From DATMQA01 sp035566895 (lineage in GTDB: Bacteria > Verrucomicrobiota > Verrucomicrobiia > Limisphaerales > UBA8199), in assembly GCA_035566895.1 (NCBI GenBank), contig DATMQA010000161.1:1-23212 (forward strand): DNA of 23,212 bases, given 5' to 3'. A program made the position numbers and the translations under genes. Below, in pieces: positions 1 through 8,215 of the stretch (position 1 is its first letter; every line of letters starts with the position of its first letter). Below the pieces are notes generated by a model. It did no database searches. It saw nothing but the letters and a program-made list of their open reading frames with translations, and was not told the DNA's origin.

Positions 1-2
1 AT

Positions 3-89
3 TCTCGACAGGTCGCGTTCATGCACGGATTCTACACCCCCCTGCAAGAAACTGGGTTGCGCCCACCGCCGCCGGCCGCGCCCATTTAA
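3..89 (+). CDS. possible C-terminal end of an upstream gene (partial)
   Basis: One frame is open from the window edge to a TAA at 87-89 and would encode a proline-rich tail ending in PPPPAAPI. No family can be recognised from about 28 residues, and two other frames are also open for part of this stretch. It could equally be non-coding DNA ahead of citrate synthase. The same frame has further TAA codons at 96, 105 and 114, produced by the tandem repeat there. Confidence 0.22.
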   Translation, partial: SRQVAFMHGFYTPLQETGLRPPPPAAPI

Positions 90-120
90 CCTTTTTAACT
101 TTTTTAACTCATTTAACCTT
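85..120 (+). repeat. four 9-bp tandem repeats ahead of citrate synthase
   Basis: TTTAAC occurs at 85, 94, 103 and 112, exactly every 9 bp, with variable CTT/TTT/TCA/CTT between copies. The block ends 8 nt before the citrate synthase ATG, where no Shine-Dalgarno sequence is visible. It may be a promoter- or leader-associated AT-rich tract or a slippage-prone microsatellite. Its function is unknown. Confidence 0.7.
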
Positions 121-128
121 TCCCTCCC

Positions 129-1262
129 ATGCCTGACGAACTGACTATCCACCGCGGCCTGGACGGCGTGGTCGTCGATACGACCCGCATTTCCAAGGTG
201 ATGCCCGAAATCAACTCGCTGGTCTATTTCGGGTACCCGGTCCAGGACCTGGCCGAGCACTGCACCTTCGAGGAAGTCGCCTGGCTCCTCTGGCACGGAG
301 AGTTGCCTACTCGCCAGCAACGCGCCGAGTTTCAAGCCGATGGGCGCTCTCGACGCCACCTCAGTCCGGCTTTGCTGGAGGTCATCAAGAAGGCGCCGCG
401 CACGGCCCATCCGATGGACCTTCTCCGTACCGGCGTTAGTTTCCTGGGCATGGAAGACCCCGCCCCGGAAAGGGAGGACCCGGCCACCAATCTCAATCGT
501 TCGATCGATTTGATGGCAAAAATTCCAATCATGCTCGCCAGCTTTTATCGCGTGCGCAAAGGATTGGAGATTATCCCGCCCCGCAGCGATCTTTCCTTCG
601 CTGAGAATTTTTTCCACGTCACACTGGGGCGCGTACCCGCGCCGGAGGTCATCCGCGCATTCGAAGTGTCGCTGATCCTTTATGCCGAGCACGGATTCAA
701 CGCCTCCACCTTTACCGGCCGGGTCGTTGTTTCCACGCTTTCGGATATTTACAGCGGGGTGACCGCTGCCATCGGTTCACTCAAAGGTCCGCTTCACGGC
801 GGCGCCAATGAAGCCGTCATGCACATGTTGCTCGAAATCGGCGAGCCCGCTCGCGCCCGCGATTGGATGCTGGCTGCGTTGGCTGAGAAACGCAAAATCA
901 TGGGCTTCGGCCATCGGGTTTATAAAAAAGGCGATTCCCGCTGCCCCACGATGCGCAAATACGCGCTGAAAATGGCCGAACTTACCGGACAGACGAAATG
1001 GATGGAAATCTGCGATATTCTTAATGACACCATGGTGCAGCAGAAAGGCATCTATCCGAACCTCGATTTCTACTCCGGCCCGGCCTACCACATGATGGGA
1101 ATCGAGACGGACATGTTTACGCCGATTTTTGTCATGGCGCGTGTCACCGGCTGGACAGCGCATATCATGGAACAACTGGCAGCGAATCGGCTCATCCGCC
1201 CTTTGTCGCAATACACCGGACCCGCAGAACGCAGTGTCATCCCGGTGTCTCGCCGCGGGTGA
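129..1262 (+). CDS. gltA: citrate synthase, short (about 375 residue) type
   Basis: Cytoplasmic enzyme that condenses acetyl-CoA with oxaloacetate to give citrate, the entry step of the TCA cycle. The 377-residue protein carries the family signature at residues 259-271 (GFGHRVYKKGDSR). The three expected catalytic residues are present: His223 in PLHGG, His262 in the signature and Asp313 in NLDFYSG. The C-terminus (NRLIRPLSQYTGP) is intact. Length and ending match the short CitZ/PrpC-like branch rather than the roughly 430-residue proteobacterial GltA. A 2-methylcitrate synthase role therefore cannot be excluded from sequence alone, though no prp genes are nearby. ATG 129 is the first start after the repeats; there is no Shine-Dalgarno sequence. 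The next gene follows 68 bp downstream on the same strand. Confidence 0.93.
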   Translation: MPDELTIHRGLDGVVVDTTRISKVMPEINSLVYFGYPVQDLAEHCTFEEVAWLLWHGELPTRQQRAEFQADGRSRRHLSPALLEVIKKAPRTAHPMDLLRTGVSFLGMEDPAPEREDPATNLNRSIDLMAKIPIMLASFYRVRKGLEIIPPRSDLSFAENFFHVTLGRVPAPEVIRAFEVSLILYAEHGFNASTFTGRVVVSTLSDIYSGVTAAIGSLKGPLHGGANEAVMHMLLEIGEPARARDWMLAALAEKRKIMGFGHRVYKKGDSRCPTMRKYALKMAELTGQTKWMEICDILNDTMVQQKGIYPNLDFYSGPAYHMMGIETDMFTPIFVMARVTGWTAHIMEQLAANRLIRPLSQYTGPAERSVIPVSRRG

Positions 1263-1330
1263 GAGGCAAGTTGCGGGAATTCATCTATCAAGCAACGCTG
1301 CTGTGAAATGCCTGGCCGCTTGTATGCTCT

Positions 1331-2092
1331 ATGAATAACCCGACCACGAAGATGTTCGAAGGCACGTCACCCTTGCCGGAAATCCCCGCGACCCGTCGCT
1401 GGCTGCCAGGACTTTTGCCGAAGCTTCTGGCACTTGTCTTGTTGTCCGGGGTCCTCTGCCCGGCCTGCAAGACGACACCGCCCCCAAACTCCCTCGCGAC
1501 TCACAACTCCTCCAAATGGGAGTCCGAGATCAGCGCCTTCGAGGCCGGCGATCGGACGAACCGGCCGCCGAAGGATTGCATTATCTTTGTCGGCAGTTCG
1601 AGCATCAGACGCTGGACCAGCCTCGTAACTGACTTTCCCGATTTGCCTGTGGTCAACCGTGGCTTTGGCGGCTCGCAACTGGCCGACTCGGCGAGCTTCG
1701 CGGACCGCATCATCGTCCCGTACCAGCCGCGGCAAGTCGTGATTTATGCCGGCGGCAACGACATTAATGCCGGCAAATCTCCCGAAGTAGTCTATGGGGA
1801 TTTCGTCGCGCTCGTGGCCAAAATCCATTCGCAACTGCCGCACGCTCGCATCGCTTACATTTCCAGCGCTCCCAACCTGCAACGCTGGGCCCAGGTGGAA
1901 AAAGTCAGGCGCCTCAACGCCCTGGCCGAGGCATACTGCCGCCATCACGGCTTCGATTTCATCAATGTCTTCCCCCTGATGCTCGGCCCCGATGGCCGGC
2001 CCAAACCCGACATCTTTGTCGCGGACGGTTTGCACATGAACCCTAGAGGGTATGCGCTTTGGAAGGAAGCCATCCGGCCTCACCTGAGATAG
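1331..2092 (+). CDS. SGNH/GDSL-family hydrolase, probable lipoprotein
   Basis: Predicted exported esterase or lipase-like hydrolase of 253 residues. A basic stretch (RRW, near residue 22) and a hydrophobic segment (about 28-43) are followed by CPAC at 43-46. Cys46 is a plausible but non-consensus lipidation site. The SGNH blocks are all visible: block I FVGSSSIRRW with catalytic Ser90, block II NRGFGGSQLAD with Gly113, block III GGNDI with Asn143, and block V ADGLH with Asp232 and His235. The substrate cannot be read from sequence; relatives include acetyl-esterases and lysophospholipase-like enzymes. ATG 1331 is used, but Met8 (1352) would give a more typical signal peptide length. No Shine-Dalgarno sequence precedes either. 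It lies 68 bp behind citrate synthase without an obvious functional link. Confidence 0.88.
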   Translation: MNNPTTKMFEGTSPLPEIPATRRWLPGLLPKLLALVLLSGVLCPACKTTPPPNSLATHNSSKWESEISAFEAGDRTNRPPKDCIIFVGSSSIRRWTSLVTDFPDLPVVNRGFGGSQLADSASFADRIIVPYQPRQVVIYAGGNDINAGKSPEVVYGDFVALVAKIHSQLPHARIAYISSAPNLQRWAQVEKVRRLNALAEAYCRHHGFDFINVFPLMLGPDGRPKPDIFVADGLHMNPRGYALWKEAIRPHLR

Positions 2093-2148
2093 AGATGGGA
2101 TGACCTGATTGTCCGTAACACGCTCTGCGCCTGCGTGCGAAGGTTGTG

Positions 2149-2223
2149 CTACTGCGTCGAGACGCGGATGAAGCCTTGCTGGCAGGGACTGAAGAAGGAG
2201 AACGGAATGGAAATGGTCTTCAG
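2149..2223 (-). pseudogene. decayed 3' end of a large secreted protein gene
   Basis: Read on the minus strand this encodes 24 residues plus a stop (LKTISIPFSFFSPCQQGFIR, then VSTQ). Eighteen of the 24 residues match the last 24 residues of the large secreted protein encoded at 2425-6300, including the terminal GFIRVSTQ and stop. No clear homology extends upstream of the LKT, so only the extreme C-terminal end survives. It lies inverted relative to the intact gene. This is a gene relic rather than a functional gene. Confidence 0.7.
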
Positions 2224-2424
2224 GGTGTGCGATCGCCGGCGACAAGCTCTACGTAGTAATACGGATGGTCAATTCCGCCATGCTGGCGTAGCTTCACGGT
2301 CGACCCGGTTACCTGATGCGCTTTAAGATTACTCTATTTGGCGTTCCTGCGCGTCTGGAGACCGAAGGAGACTACCATACGCGCGGGAGGAAACCTGAAA
2401 ACACAAGTCCCAGAAAGAAAGAAC

Positions 2425-5400
2425 ATGAGCCGATTAGTTGTGCCCCGTCTGATTCGAGTCGTGTATTTCGTTTGCGCGTCTGCCGCTCTTTTGTTTGGCG
2501 CGCTGCCCGCCGCGCGCGCCGGGCTGACCATGGAGATGGATCTGGTCCGCTACAGCTACCTCGGCAACCGTTACTACTATTTCTTTCCAAACCTGACCAC
2601 CAACGCAACCGGCCCCGCCGTCCCCTTTGGGACGTATTTCGTCGTCTCGCCCGGTTATCCGACCAACGGGGCCACCGTGATGTATTCATGTACGACCAAT
2701 GGCTTTAATCAAACCGCGGGCGGGACTAGCGGCTTCAATGACTTTGACGCGCCGGACTTCAACTCGTCGTTTATTAAGAGCCTCACCAATGGTCCGTGGT
2801 CCATCTTTGTCACCAATACGGTCACCACCAATGTTTATCATTTCAACGTCACCGCGACGATCAGCAGCAACGACTTGCAGGATGTGGTAATCACCTTTCC
2901 GCCCTACGGAGCGGTGAACGTGACGAACGACCCGACGTTCAGCTGGCAGGGACCGACCAATTACAGCGATATCGTGGTTTACCAGCAGAACGACAACACG
3001 ACGCTGCCGCCCAGCCAGACCAATTTGGTGAGCCTTAGGGTGCTGAATCAGGGCGCGAATTCGGTTACTGTTCACTACGACAGGTATCCGACGAACTTAG
3101 TTGTCTGCTCGACGCCGGTGAACAGCCTGTCCCAGCCGCTTTCCAGTTGGGTCTCCACCTGTCATTTCCAGGATTATTTCATCTGTGATTTCACCGTCGG
3201 GACTGTGGACCCCACGGGCACCGGCCACACTTTGGTGGCGCATTATCCGTTCGACGCGACGAACGGCCCGGTGCTCACTGCCGCAGTGGACACCTCGGGC
3301 AATGGCTACAACATGTCATTTGGCGGCGGTTCCGGCGCTCAAGGCGGCGCCAATATGACTTCCGATTCGGCAGCGGGAGTCGGCGCCGTGCAGTTCCATG
3401 ACGGCGATGGCAGCAGCGCCGGATACCTCGGTTGGAGCAACCCTACCCCGGGCCCATTGCTCTCCGCGCTCGCCGGCAGTTTCTCGGTTTCCTGCTGGAT
3501 CAAGACGACCCAAAGCATGGGGGGCGATAGCGACCCCGCCTATAACGGAGCCGGCATCGTCTCGGCGGATAATCCGGGACTAGCCAATGACGTCATCCCG
3601 CTCGCCCTGACCGGGAGCAAAATCGGTTTCAACACGGGAGGAAGCGTGGAAGATGACACACTAAACTCCTCGGGCATGGTCAATGACGGCATCTACCATC
3701 ACGTGGTCGTCACCCGAAACCAGCTTACCGGCCAGAAGATAATCTACCTTGATGGCATGCTGGATAGTTTCAGCTCTGGCACCACGAATTTGTTGAATGC
3801 GCCTCAAAAGCTGACCATCGGCGCCCTGGCCGACGCCTCCAACCCTGACCCGAACGTCGGCAGTTATAACAATGGCTACAACGGTTTGCTCGACGATCTC
3901 CAGCTCTACTCGGGTGTGCTCTCGTCCAACGAAGTGGCCATTCTCTACTCAAATCCGGGCTTGACCGCCCCCAACGTAGCCTCCCACGATTTCAACGCGG
4001 CGTTGGAGACCACCGGCCTGGTCTGGACAACCAGTGGGGATTCGCTGTGGTTCGTCCAAACCACCAACACCCACGACGGCGTTTCGGCGGCCCAAAGCGG
4101 CAGCGTCACCAACGCCCAGACTTCAACGCTCTCGGTCACTGTCACTGGACCGGGGACGCTCACCTTCTATTGGTCGAGCATCGCCAACGACCCACACCAG
4201 GGGTTCGACTACGAGTTCGACATTGACGGGGGCTATGCCAACGACATTTTTGGCGACCAAAGCTGGACTCAAGACGGTCCATATACGATTGGCGCAGGCA
4301 CCCACACCTTGAGTTGGAAGGTCTCCGCCAATGCCGATTCTGATCCCACGCAAGCCGGGTTCCTTGACCAGGTGAACTATCTTACCCAAACGATCCCGGT
4401 CATCACCTTGAATCCCTTCAACCAGACCAACTATCCCGGCTACAGCGTGGCTCTGCTGGCCGCCGCCACGAGCAATGTCGCGGTTACCTGGGAATGGTTC
4501 AAGGCGGGCAGCGGGTCGCCTGTTCCGAATGCCACCAATGCCTTTTTCATTCCCACCAACTCCGGGAACACCAGTGTCGCCGGCAGTTATTACGCGGTAG
4601 CGAGCAACCAGGCGGGAACGGCCATCACCACCACCGCCACGGTGAGCTTCGTCAACACCCCTCTGCCTGTGGATTGGTCCCGGGCCTTCAAGTCCCCCGG
4701 CTTCAACAACAATACTCCGACCGAAGAGTATTATCTGGCCGCCCTGCCCGATTCTTCCGGCAACCTCTACGCCGTCGGCTCGTTCACCGGCACGAACACA
4801 TTCGGGGCGCAAACTTTCGTCTCCGCCAATGGAGTTTATGAAACCGAACTCGTGAAACAAACCGCGGCGGGCGCTTTGCTTTGGGCGGTCGCGATGACGA
4901 ATAACGGAAACGGCAACTCCGATCCGAGAGCGGTGGCCCCGGCTCCCGGTGATGGCATTTATGTCCTGGGCAACTTCTCCGGCACCAACTGGCTCGGCAC
5001 TAATAAACTGGTGGACGTCGGAGGTGGCTCAGTTTACCTCGCCCGGTTTGACGCCAGCGGCAACATCCTTTGGGTCAGGACCATCACCAGCGTCGTCAGC
5101 AACTCTGACTTCACCGGGCTTAACTGTGCCGCCGCCGACCCGGCCGGCAACGTCACCATTTCCGCGCTCATCTCAGGTTCCACGACCTTCACCAGCACCA
5201 ACTCCGGCACCAGCACCAATCTGGTCGCCTCGGGCCAGTTAGGCGCGCTCGCTCGCTACGACGCTAACGGCAAATTGCTCTGGGCGGAAATACCTGGCGG
5301 CTGGGTTTTGAATATGGCCGGCAGCGCCGGACGGCTCTACGGCAGCATGTTTTCTCCGACCGCCGGCTTCGCTGGCATCACTAATGTTACCGATCGCCGC

Positions 5401-6300
5401 TTTAGCGTCGCGGCCATCAATCCCACCAATGGCCAGGCTATTTGGCTCCGCGGCCTCGGCGCGCCACAGAATTCAGGCAACCCCTTGGGCATTATCCTCG
5501 ATGTGCCCCTCATTAGCGTCTATGGGACCAACCTGACCGTCGTCGGAATTGCTTACGGCTCCAACGCCGCGTTCGGACCTTACACCGTCTCCTGGAACGC
5601 CGACGCCGGGCAATACTTCGCCCGTTACGACACCAACGGCTCGCCCCAGCTTGCCAACTCTTTCGGCAGCCCAACCACCCAGCCCTACGCCACTTTACCG
5701 GACGCCTCCGGGAACATTTATGTCGGCGGCGACTTCGACACTTTCTCCTTCTTTGGCAATGACATTTTGGCCGCGCCCCACGAAGATTCCATCGGCAACG
5801 GCTATTTGAGCCATGCGTTCCTGGCCAAGTTCGATCGGAACGGCAACCCCCTTTGGGCGCGCCCCGCCCTGTCCCAGTATAACTTCGTAAACTGCCGCGC
5901 CCTGGCAGCCGTGCCGCACGGCGTTTGGGCCTGCACCACGTGCAAGTCCCCCACCTCCTTCGGCACGAACCTGGTCACCAGTTCGGTTACGTGCATTGGC
6001 TCCCCCATCTGCACTCTCGCCTACCATTACAGCGGTGCCTTGGGTAAAATCACCGAAAGCGTCGCCGCACTGCCCGTCACCCTCCTCAACCCGCACGATA
6101 ATGGAGCGAACTTCCAGTTCTCTTTCCAGTCGCAATCCGGGTTTACCCACGCGGTTCAGTACCGAACCAACCTGGTCATCGGCAACAACTGGCAGAACTA
6201 CTCGAACGTCGTGGGTGACGGCGCGCTGAAGACCATTCCCATTCCGTATGCTGTTTTCAGCCCGTCCAGGCAGGGTTTTATCCGCGTATCGACCCAGTAG
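2425..6300 (+). CDS. large secreted LamG / Ig-like / beta-propeller protein
   Basis: Predicted 1291-residue exported protein. The start is placed at ATG 2425, preceded by AGAAAGAAAGAAC, because it leads straight into a signal peptide (residues 1-32, cleavage after ARA). The frame stays open upstream to a TTG at 2338. Domains in order, positions approximate: N-terminal beta-rich region 33-265; LamG-like concanavalin fold 267-511 (HYPFD, WIKTT, IYLDG, LDDLQLYSGVL); MAM-like jelly roll 520-654; Ig-like domain 657-747 (VTWEWFKAG); propeller-type repeats 748-1212 with recurrent DASGNIL, DANGKLLWA and DRNGNPLWA motifs of the SBBP/delta-60 kind; C-terminal module 1213-1291 ending GFIRVSTQ. It is likely surface-exposed or extracellular and may bind carbohydrate. 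No catalytic residues are recognisable. Asn, Thr and Ser are strikingly abundant. Confidence 0.85.
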   Translation: MSRLVVPRLIRVVYFVCASAALLFGALPAARAGLTMEMDLVRYSYLGNRYYYFFPNLTTNATGPAVPFGTYFVVSPGYPTNGATVMYSCTTNGFNQTAGGTSGFNDFDAPDFNSSFIKSLTNGPWSIFVTNTVTTNVYHFNVTATISSNDLQDVVITFPPYGAVNVTNDPTFSWQGPTNYSDIVVYQQNDNTTLPPSQTNLVSLRVLNQGANSVTVHYDRYPTNLVVCSTPVNSLSQPLSSWVSTCHFQDYFICDFTVGTVDPTGTGHTLVAHYPFDATNGPVLTAAVDTSGNGYNMSFGGGSGAQGGANMTSDSAAGVGAVQFHDGDGSSAGYLGWSNPTPGPLLSALAGSFSVSCWIKTTQSMGGDSDPAYNGAGIVSADNPGLANDVIPLALTGSKIGFNTGGSVEDDTLNSSGMVNDGIYHHVVVTRNQLTGQKIIYLDGMLDSFSSGTTNLLNAPQKLTIGALADASNPDPNVGSYNNGYNGLLDDLQLYSGVLSSNEVAILYSNPGLTAPNVASHDFNAALETTGLVWTTSGDSLWFVQTTNTHDGVSAAQSGSVTNAQTSTLSVTVTGPGTLTFYWSSIANDPHQGFDYEFDIDGGYANDIFGDQSWTQDGPYTIGAGTHTLSWKVSANADSDPTQAGFLDQVNYLTQTIPVITLNPFNQTNYPGYSVALLAAATSNVAVTWEWFKAGSGSPVPNATNAFFIPTNSGNTSVAGSYYAVASNQAGTAITTTATVSFVNTPLPVDWSRAFKSPGFNNNTPTEEYYLAALPDSSGNLYAVGSFTGTNTFGAQTFVSANGVYETELVKQTAAGALLWAVAMTNNGNGNSDPRAVAPAPGDGIYVLGNFSGTNWLGTNKLVDVGGGSVYLARFDASGNILWVRTITSVVSNSDFTGLNCAAADPAGNVTISALISGSTTFTSTNSGTSTNLVASGQLGALARYDANGKLLWAEIPGGWVLNMAGSAGRLYGSMFSPTAGFAGITNVTDRRFSVAAINPTNGQAIWLRGLGAPQNSGNPLGIILDVPLISVYGTNLTVVGIAYGSNAAFGPYTVSWNADAGQYFARYDTNGSPQLANSFGSPTTQPYATLPDASGNIYVGGDFDTFSFFGNDILAAPHEDSIGNGYLSHAFLAKFDRNGNPLWARPALSQYNFVNCRALAAVPHGVWACTTCKSPTSFGTNLVTSSVTCIGSPICTLAYHYSGALGKITESVAALPVTLLNPHDNGANFQFSFQSQSGFTHAVQYRTNLVIGNNWQNYSNVVGDGALKTIPIPYAVFSPSRQGFIRVSTQ

Positions 6301-6393
6301 AGCGACGGAAACTTTTGGCGGTCTTCGTCGTGCCTGAAGCCGCTGGTCCCTACCGGTCGCGGACGGAGAGCGAGTCTTGTCGGCTCCCGGCGA

Positions 6394-7079
6394 GCCATGC
6401 ACAATGAATTCATAAAAGCTGGCCCATTGGTCGTTGGAAATACTGGTGACTGTAATCTTCACATACCTTCCGACAACGGAGAGCTTGTCGGTCTGGATTT
6501 GGTCAATGCTGTCATTTTTGCTCTTGTCTGTCTTAATAATTCGCGAAGCTGGTTTTCGTAATAAGTGTTGTACGCGGCGCCCTGGCCATAGTAAGAACTG
6601 TTTCGATCCCACGGCGATAGATAAACGCCGAATTTGAGGCCGGTTTTATGGCACGCGTCGGCAACCGCTTTTACCACGTCCCCGCTGCCGGGTGCAGCAG
6701 CTTCGCGCGCTTTGAACCAGGCGCTGGATTTGACGCTGTGTGCAGTATAGGCGCTGGGCCAGAGGCAAAAGCCGTCATGGTGCTTGGCCGTCAGAATCAA
6801 TTCTTTGAACCCGGCGCCTTTCAATATGCTCACCCACTGAGCGGCAGCGAAGTTGGTCGGATAAAATCGATTCGGGTCCTCGGTCCCGTTGCCCCACTCC
6901 TGGTCGTAAAAGGTGTTGATGCCGAAATGGGCAAAGGCAGTCAGCTCCATGTCCTGCCAAGCGAGCTGATTGGCGGAGGGCAGCGGTCCAACGGGCACCG
7001 GTGGTCTGGGCTGTGCGGCGCCGGCGCCCAGTGCCAGGCACAAGACCAACCACGGGTTACACAAAACGCAAGTCGTCAT
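6394..7079 (-). pseudogene. GH29 alpha-L-fucosidase pseudogene with internal deletion
   Basis: ATG 7079 begins a secreted GH29-type protein: signal sequence 1-22, then the N-terminal half of the catalytic barrel with FAHFGINTF (49-57), LTAKHHDGFCLW (96-107) and GVYLSPWDRN (151-160). At about residue 182 (YYENQLRELL, near 6536-6545) homology stops. The expected segment with the catalytic nucleophile Asp is absent. Immediately after, in a shifted frame, comes the tail of a discoidin-like F5/8 type C domain (RYVKITVTSISNDQWASFYE, then FIVHG) ending near 6394. GH29 enzymes often end in such a domain, so the simplest reading is one gene that lost its middle and gained a frameshift at the junction. 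The leftover ORF stops at 6459 and should be inactive. Confidence 0.8.
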
Positions 7080-7107
7080 TGTCAGCTTTTTGTTTTAATC
7101 TCAATTC

Positions 7108-7227
7108 TCAGTTCTTCGTCACATCCACGATCAACCACAAGGCGATGGCACCGACGATTAGCACCAGTGCGATGACGGCCAGCAGCAGGTCAGTCAGCTT
7201 GATTTTTCGCGGGAGGTGGTCTTTCAT
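7108..7227 (-). CDS. 39-residue single-pass membrane protein
   Basis: A short ORF not belonging to any larger frame runs from ATG 7227 to TGA 7108. It has a basic N-terminus (MKDHLPRKIK), then one hydrophobic segment of about 22 residues (LLLAVIALVLIVGAIALWLI) and a short polar tail (VDVTKN). AGGAAA directly precedes the ATG, a possible but very close ribosome binding site. It sits 28 bp ahead of the fucosidase pseudogene and 96 bp behind the pseudopilin gene, all on the minus strand. The clean N-in positive charge and TM topology argue that it is real; no family is recognised. Confidence 0.55.
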   Translation of the reverse strand: MKDHLPRKIKLTDLLLAVIALVLIVGAIALWLIVDVTKN

Positions 7228-7323
7228 TTTCCTGGCGCATAGCTGGTCTTCGGGAGCGTTCCTTCTGCCGCTGCAATCGTCGTTCGATTGTTTCCAACCC
7301 AGCCGAAAGGACCACGATTGCCA

Positions 7324-8094
7324 TCAGTGGCCATCGTCGGAACCCGGGTTCCACCAGAATTCATTAGGACCTGGTGACGCCATGATACGAATGGCTTTAG
7401 TGCGCTTCACGAATTCGGTATGGGCGTCAACATACAGCAGGACAGAGCCAGGTAAGTGGAGACTGCTTGGCCCTTCGGTTGGATCAGGATAGTTAGAGGC
7501 GTCATTGTAGGAACCGCCGACGTAATTGCCCGAGCCATCGCGATCATTGGGCTCCCAAAAAATCACGCCCAACTGGCGGACAGATGACAATTTGTAAGCT
7601 GGATTCAAGCCCGCATAGCCACAGGCGGCGCCGTTCATGACGTAGGTCGAGAGTTTATTTGGGCGAAGCGCGTAAGTGGAGGTTGGAGAGTTGGTTTTGT
7701 CCACCGGGCACCAGTACACCGCGATGCTCTTGACGTAAGGCCACAACTGCCCGCTCTGGTAGGGCACTTGCGGATTAAGAGTGTTGGGAAGCGGCGGACC
7801 GCCAAACAGCGGCGCGTAAAGCCAACCCGGAGCATCAGCGCCGTTTAAACCCCAGTTAGGGTAGGGGAAATAGTCCTGGTTGTCGGCAGCGTAGAGTTGG
7901 ATGGCCAGACCCAACTGGTGGAGATTATTCAAGCACTGCGTTCGTTGGGCCTTCATTTTGGCCCTGGCCAGAGCCGGCAGGAGCATGGCCGCCAGAATGG
8001 CAATGATGGCGATGACAACCAGCAGTTCGATCAGGGTGAAGGCCCTGCCGCATTGATTGGCTTGGGTCGTTTTCACGTTTAGTTTATTTATCAT
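7324..8094 (-). CDS. type II secretion/type IV-like pseudopilin, H-X9-DG class
   Basis: 256-residue pseudopilin. The class III leader ends at Ala18, and the mature end starts FTLIELLVVIAIIAILAAM with Phe19 and the required Glu at +5 (Glu23). The usual Gly at -1 is replaced by Ala, which prepilin peptidases often tolerate. The long hydrophobic helix is followed by the globular part typical of the many Planctomycetes/Verrucomicrobia pseudopilins with a processing-associated H-X9-DG motif. Here the motif reads His213, nine residues, Asp223-Ala, so the Gly is replaced. Such proteins occur in very many copies per genome next to secreted enzymes; their exact role is unresolved. ATG 8094 has no Shine-Dalgarno sequence, but a perfect hairpin lies 13 nt upstream. 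Confidence 0.9.
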   Translation of the reverse strand: MINKLNVKTTQANQCGRAFTLIELLVVIAIIAILAAMLLPALARAKMKAQRTQCLNNLHQLGLAIQLYAADNQDYFPYPNWGLNGADAPGWLYAPLFGGPPLPNTLNPQVPYQSGQLWPYVKSIAVYWCPVDKTNSPTSTYALRPNKLSTYVMNGAACGYAGLNPAYKLSSVRQLGVIFWEPNDRDGSGNYVGGSYNDASNYPDPTEGPSSLHLPGSVLLYVDAHTEFVKRTKAIRIMASPGPNEFWWNPGSDDGH

Positions 8095-8106
8095 GTTTTG
8101 AACATC

Positions 8107-8138
8107 GGGCCGCCGGGCACCGTAACTCCCGGCGGCCC
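8107..8138 (-). terminator. perfect 11-bp GC-rich hairpin between two minus-strand genes
   Basis: GGGCCGCCGGG at 8107-8117 is exactly complementary to CCCGGCGGCCC at 8128-8138, with a 10-nt loop. It lies 78 nt after the stop of the Ig/PA14 gene and 13 nt before the pseudopilin ATG. The stem strength fits a terminator or transcript-end stabiliser for the upstream gene. No U-tract follows on the minus strand (GATGTTCAAAAC), so a role in the pseudopilin leader is equally possible. Confidence 0.5.
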
Positions 8139-8215
8139 TGTCTCAACTCCCCGCCCACTCAAGGCGGTCTTGCTCGCAGCCGGGCCTGCGCCAGGCAATC
8201 GAGCGTCCGCTTGCA

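Noticed and set aside
1367..2245. 292-residue ORF on the minus strand
   Set aside because: Antisense shadow of the SGNH hydrolase, which has all its catalytic blocks on the plus strand.
5695..6612. 305-residue minus-strand ORF
   Set aside because: Only its first part (the F5/8C relic) is gene-derived; the rest is the antisense of the large secreted protein.
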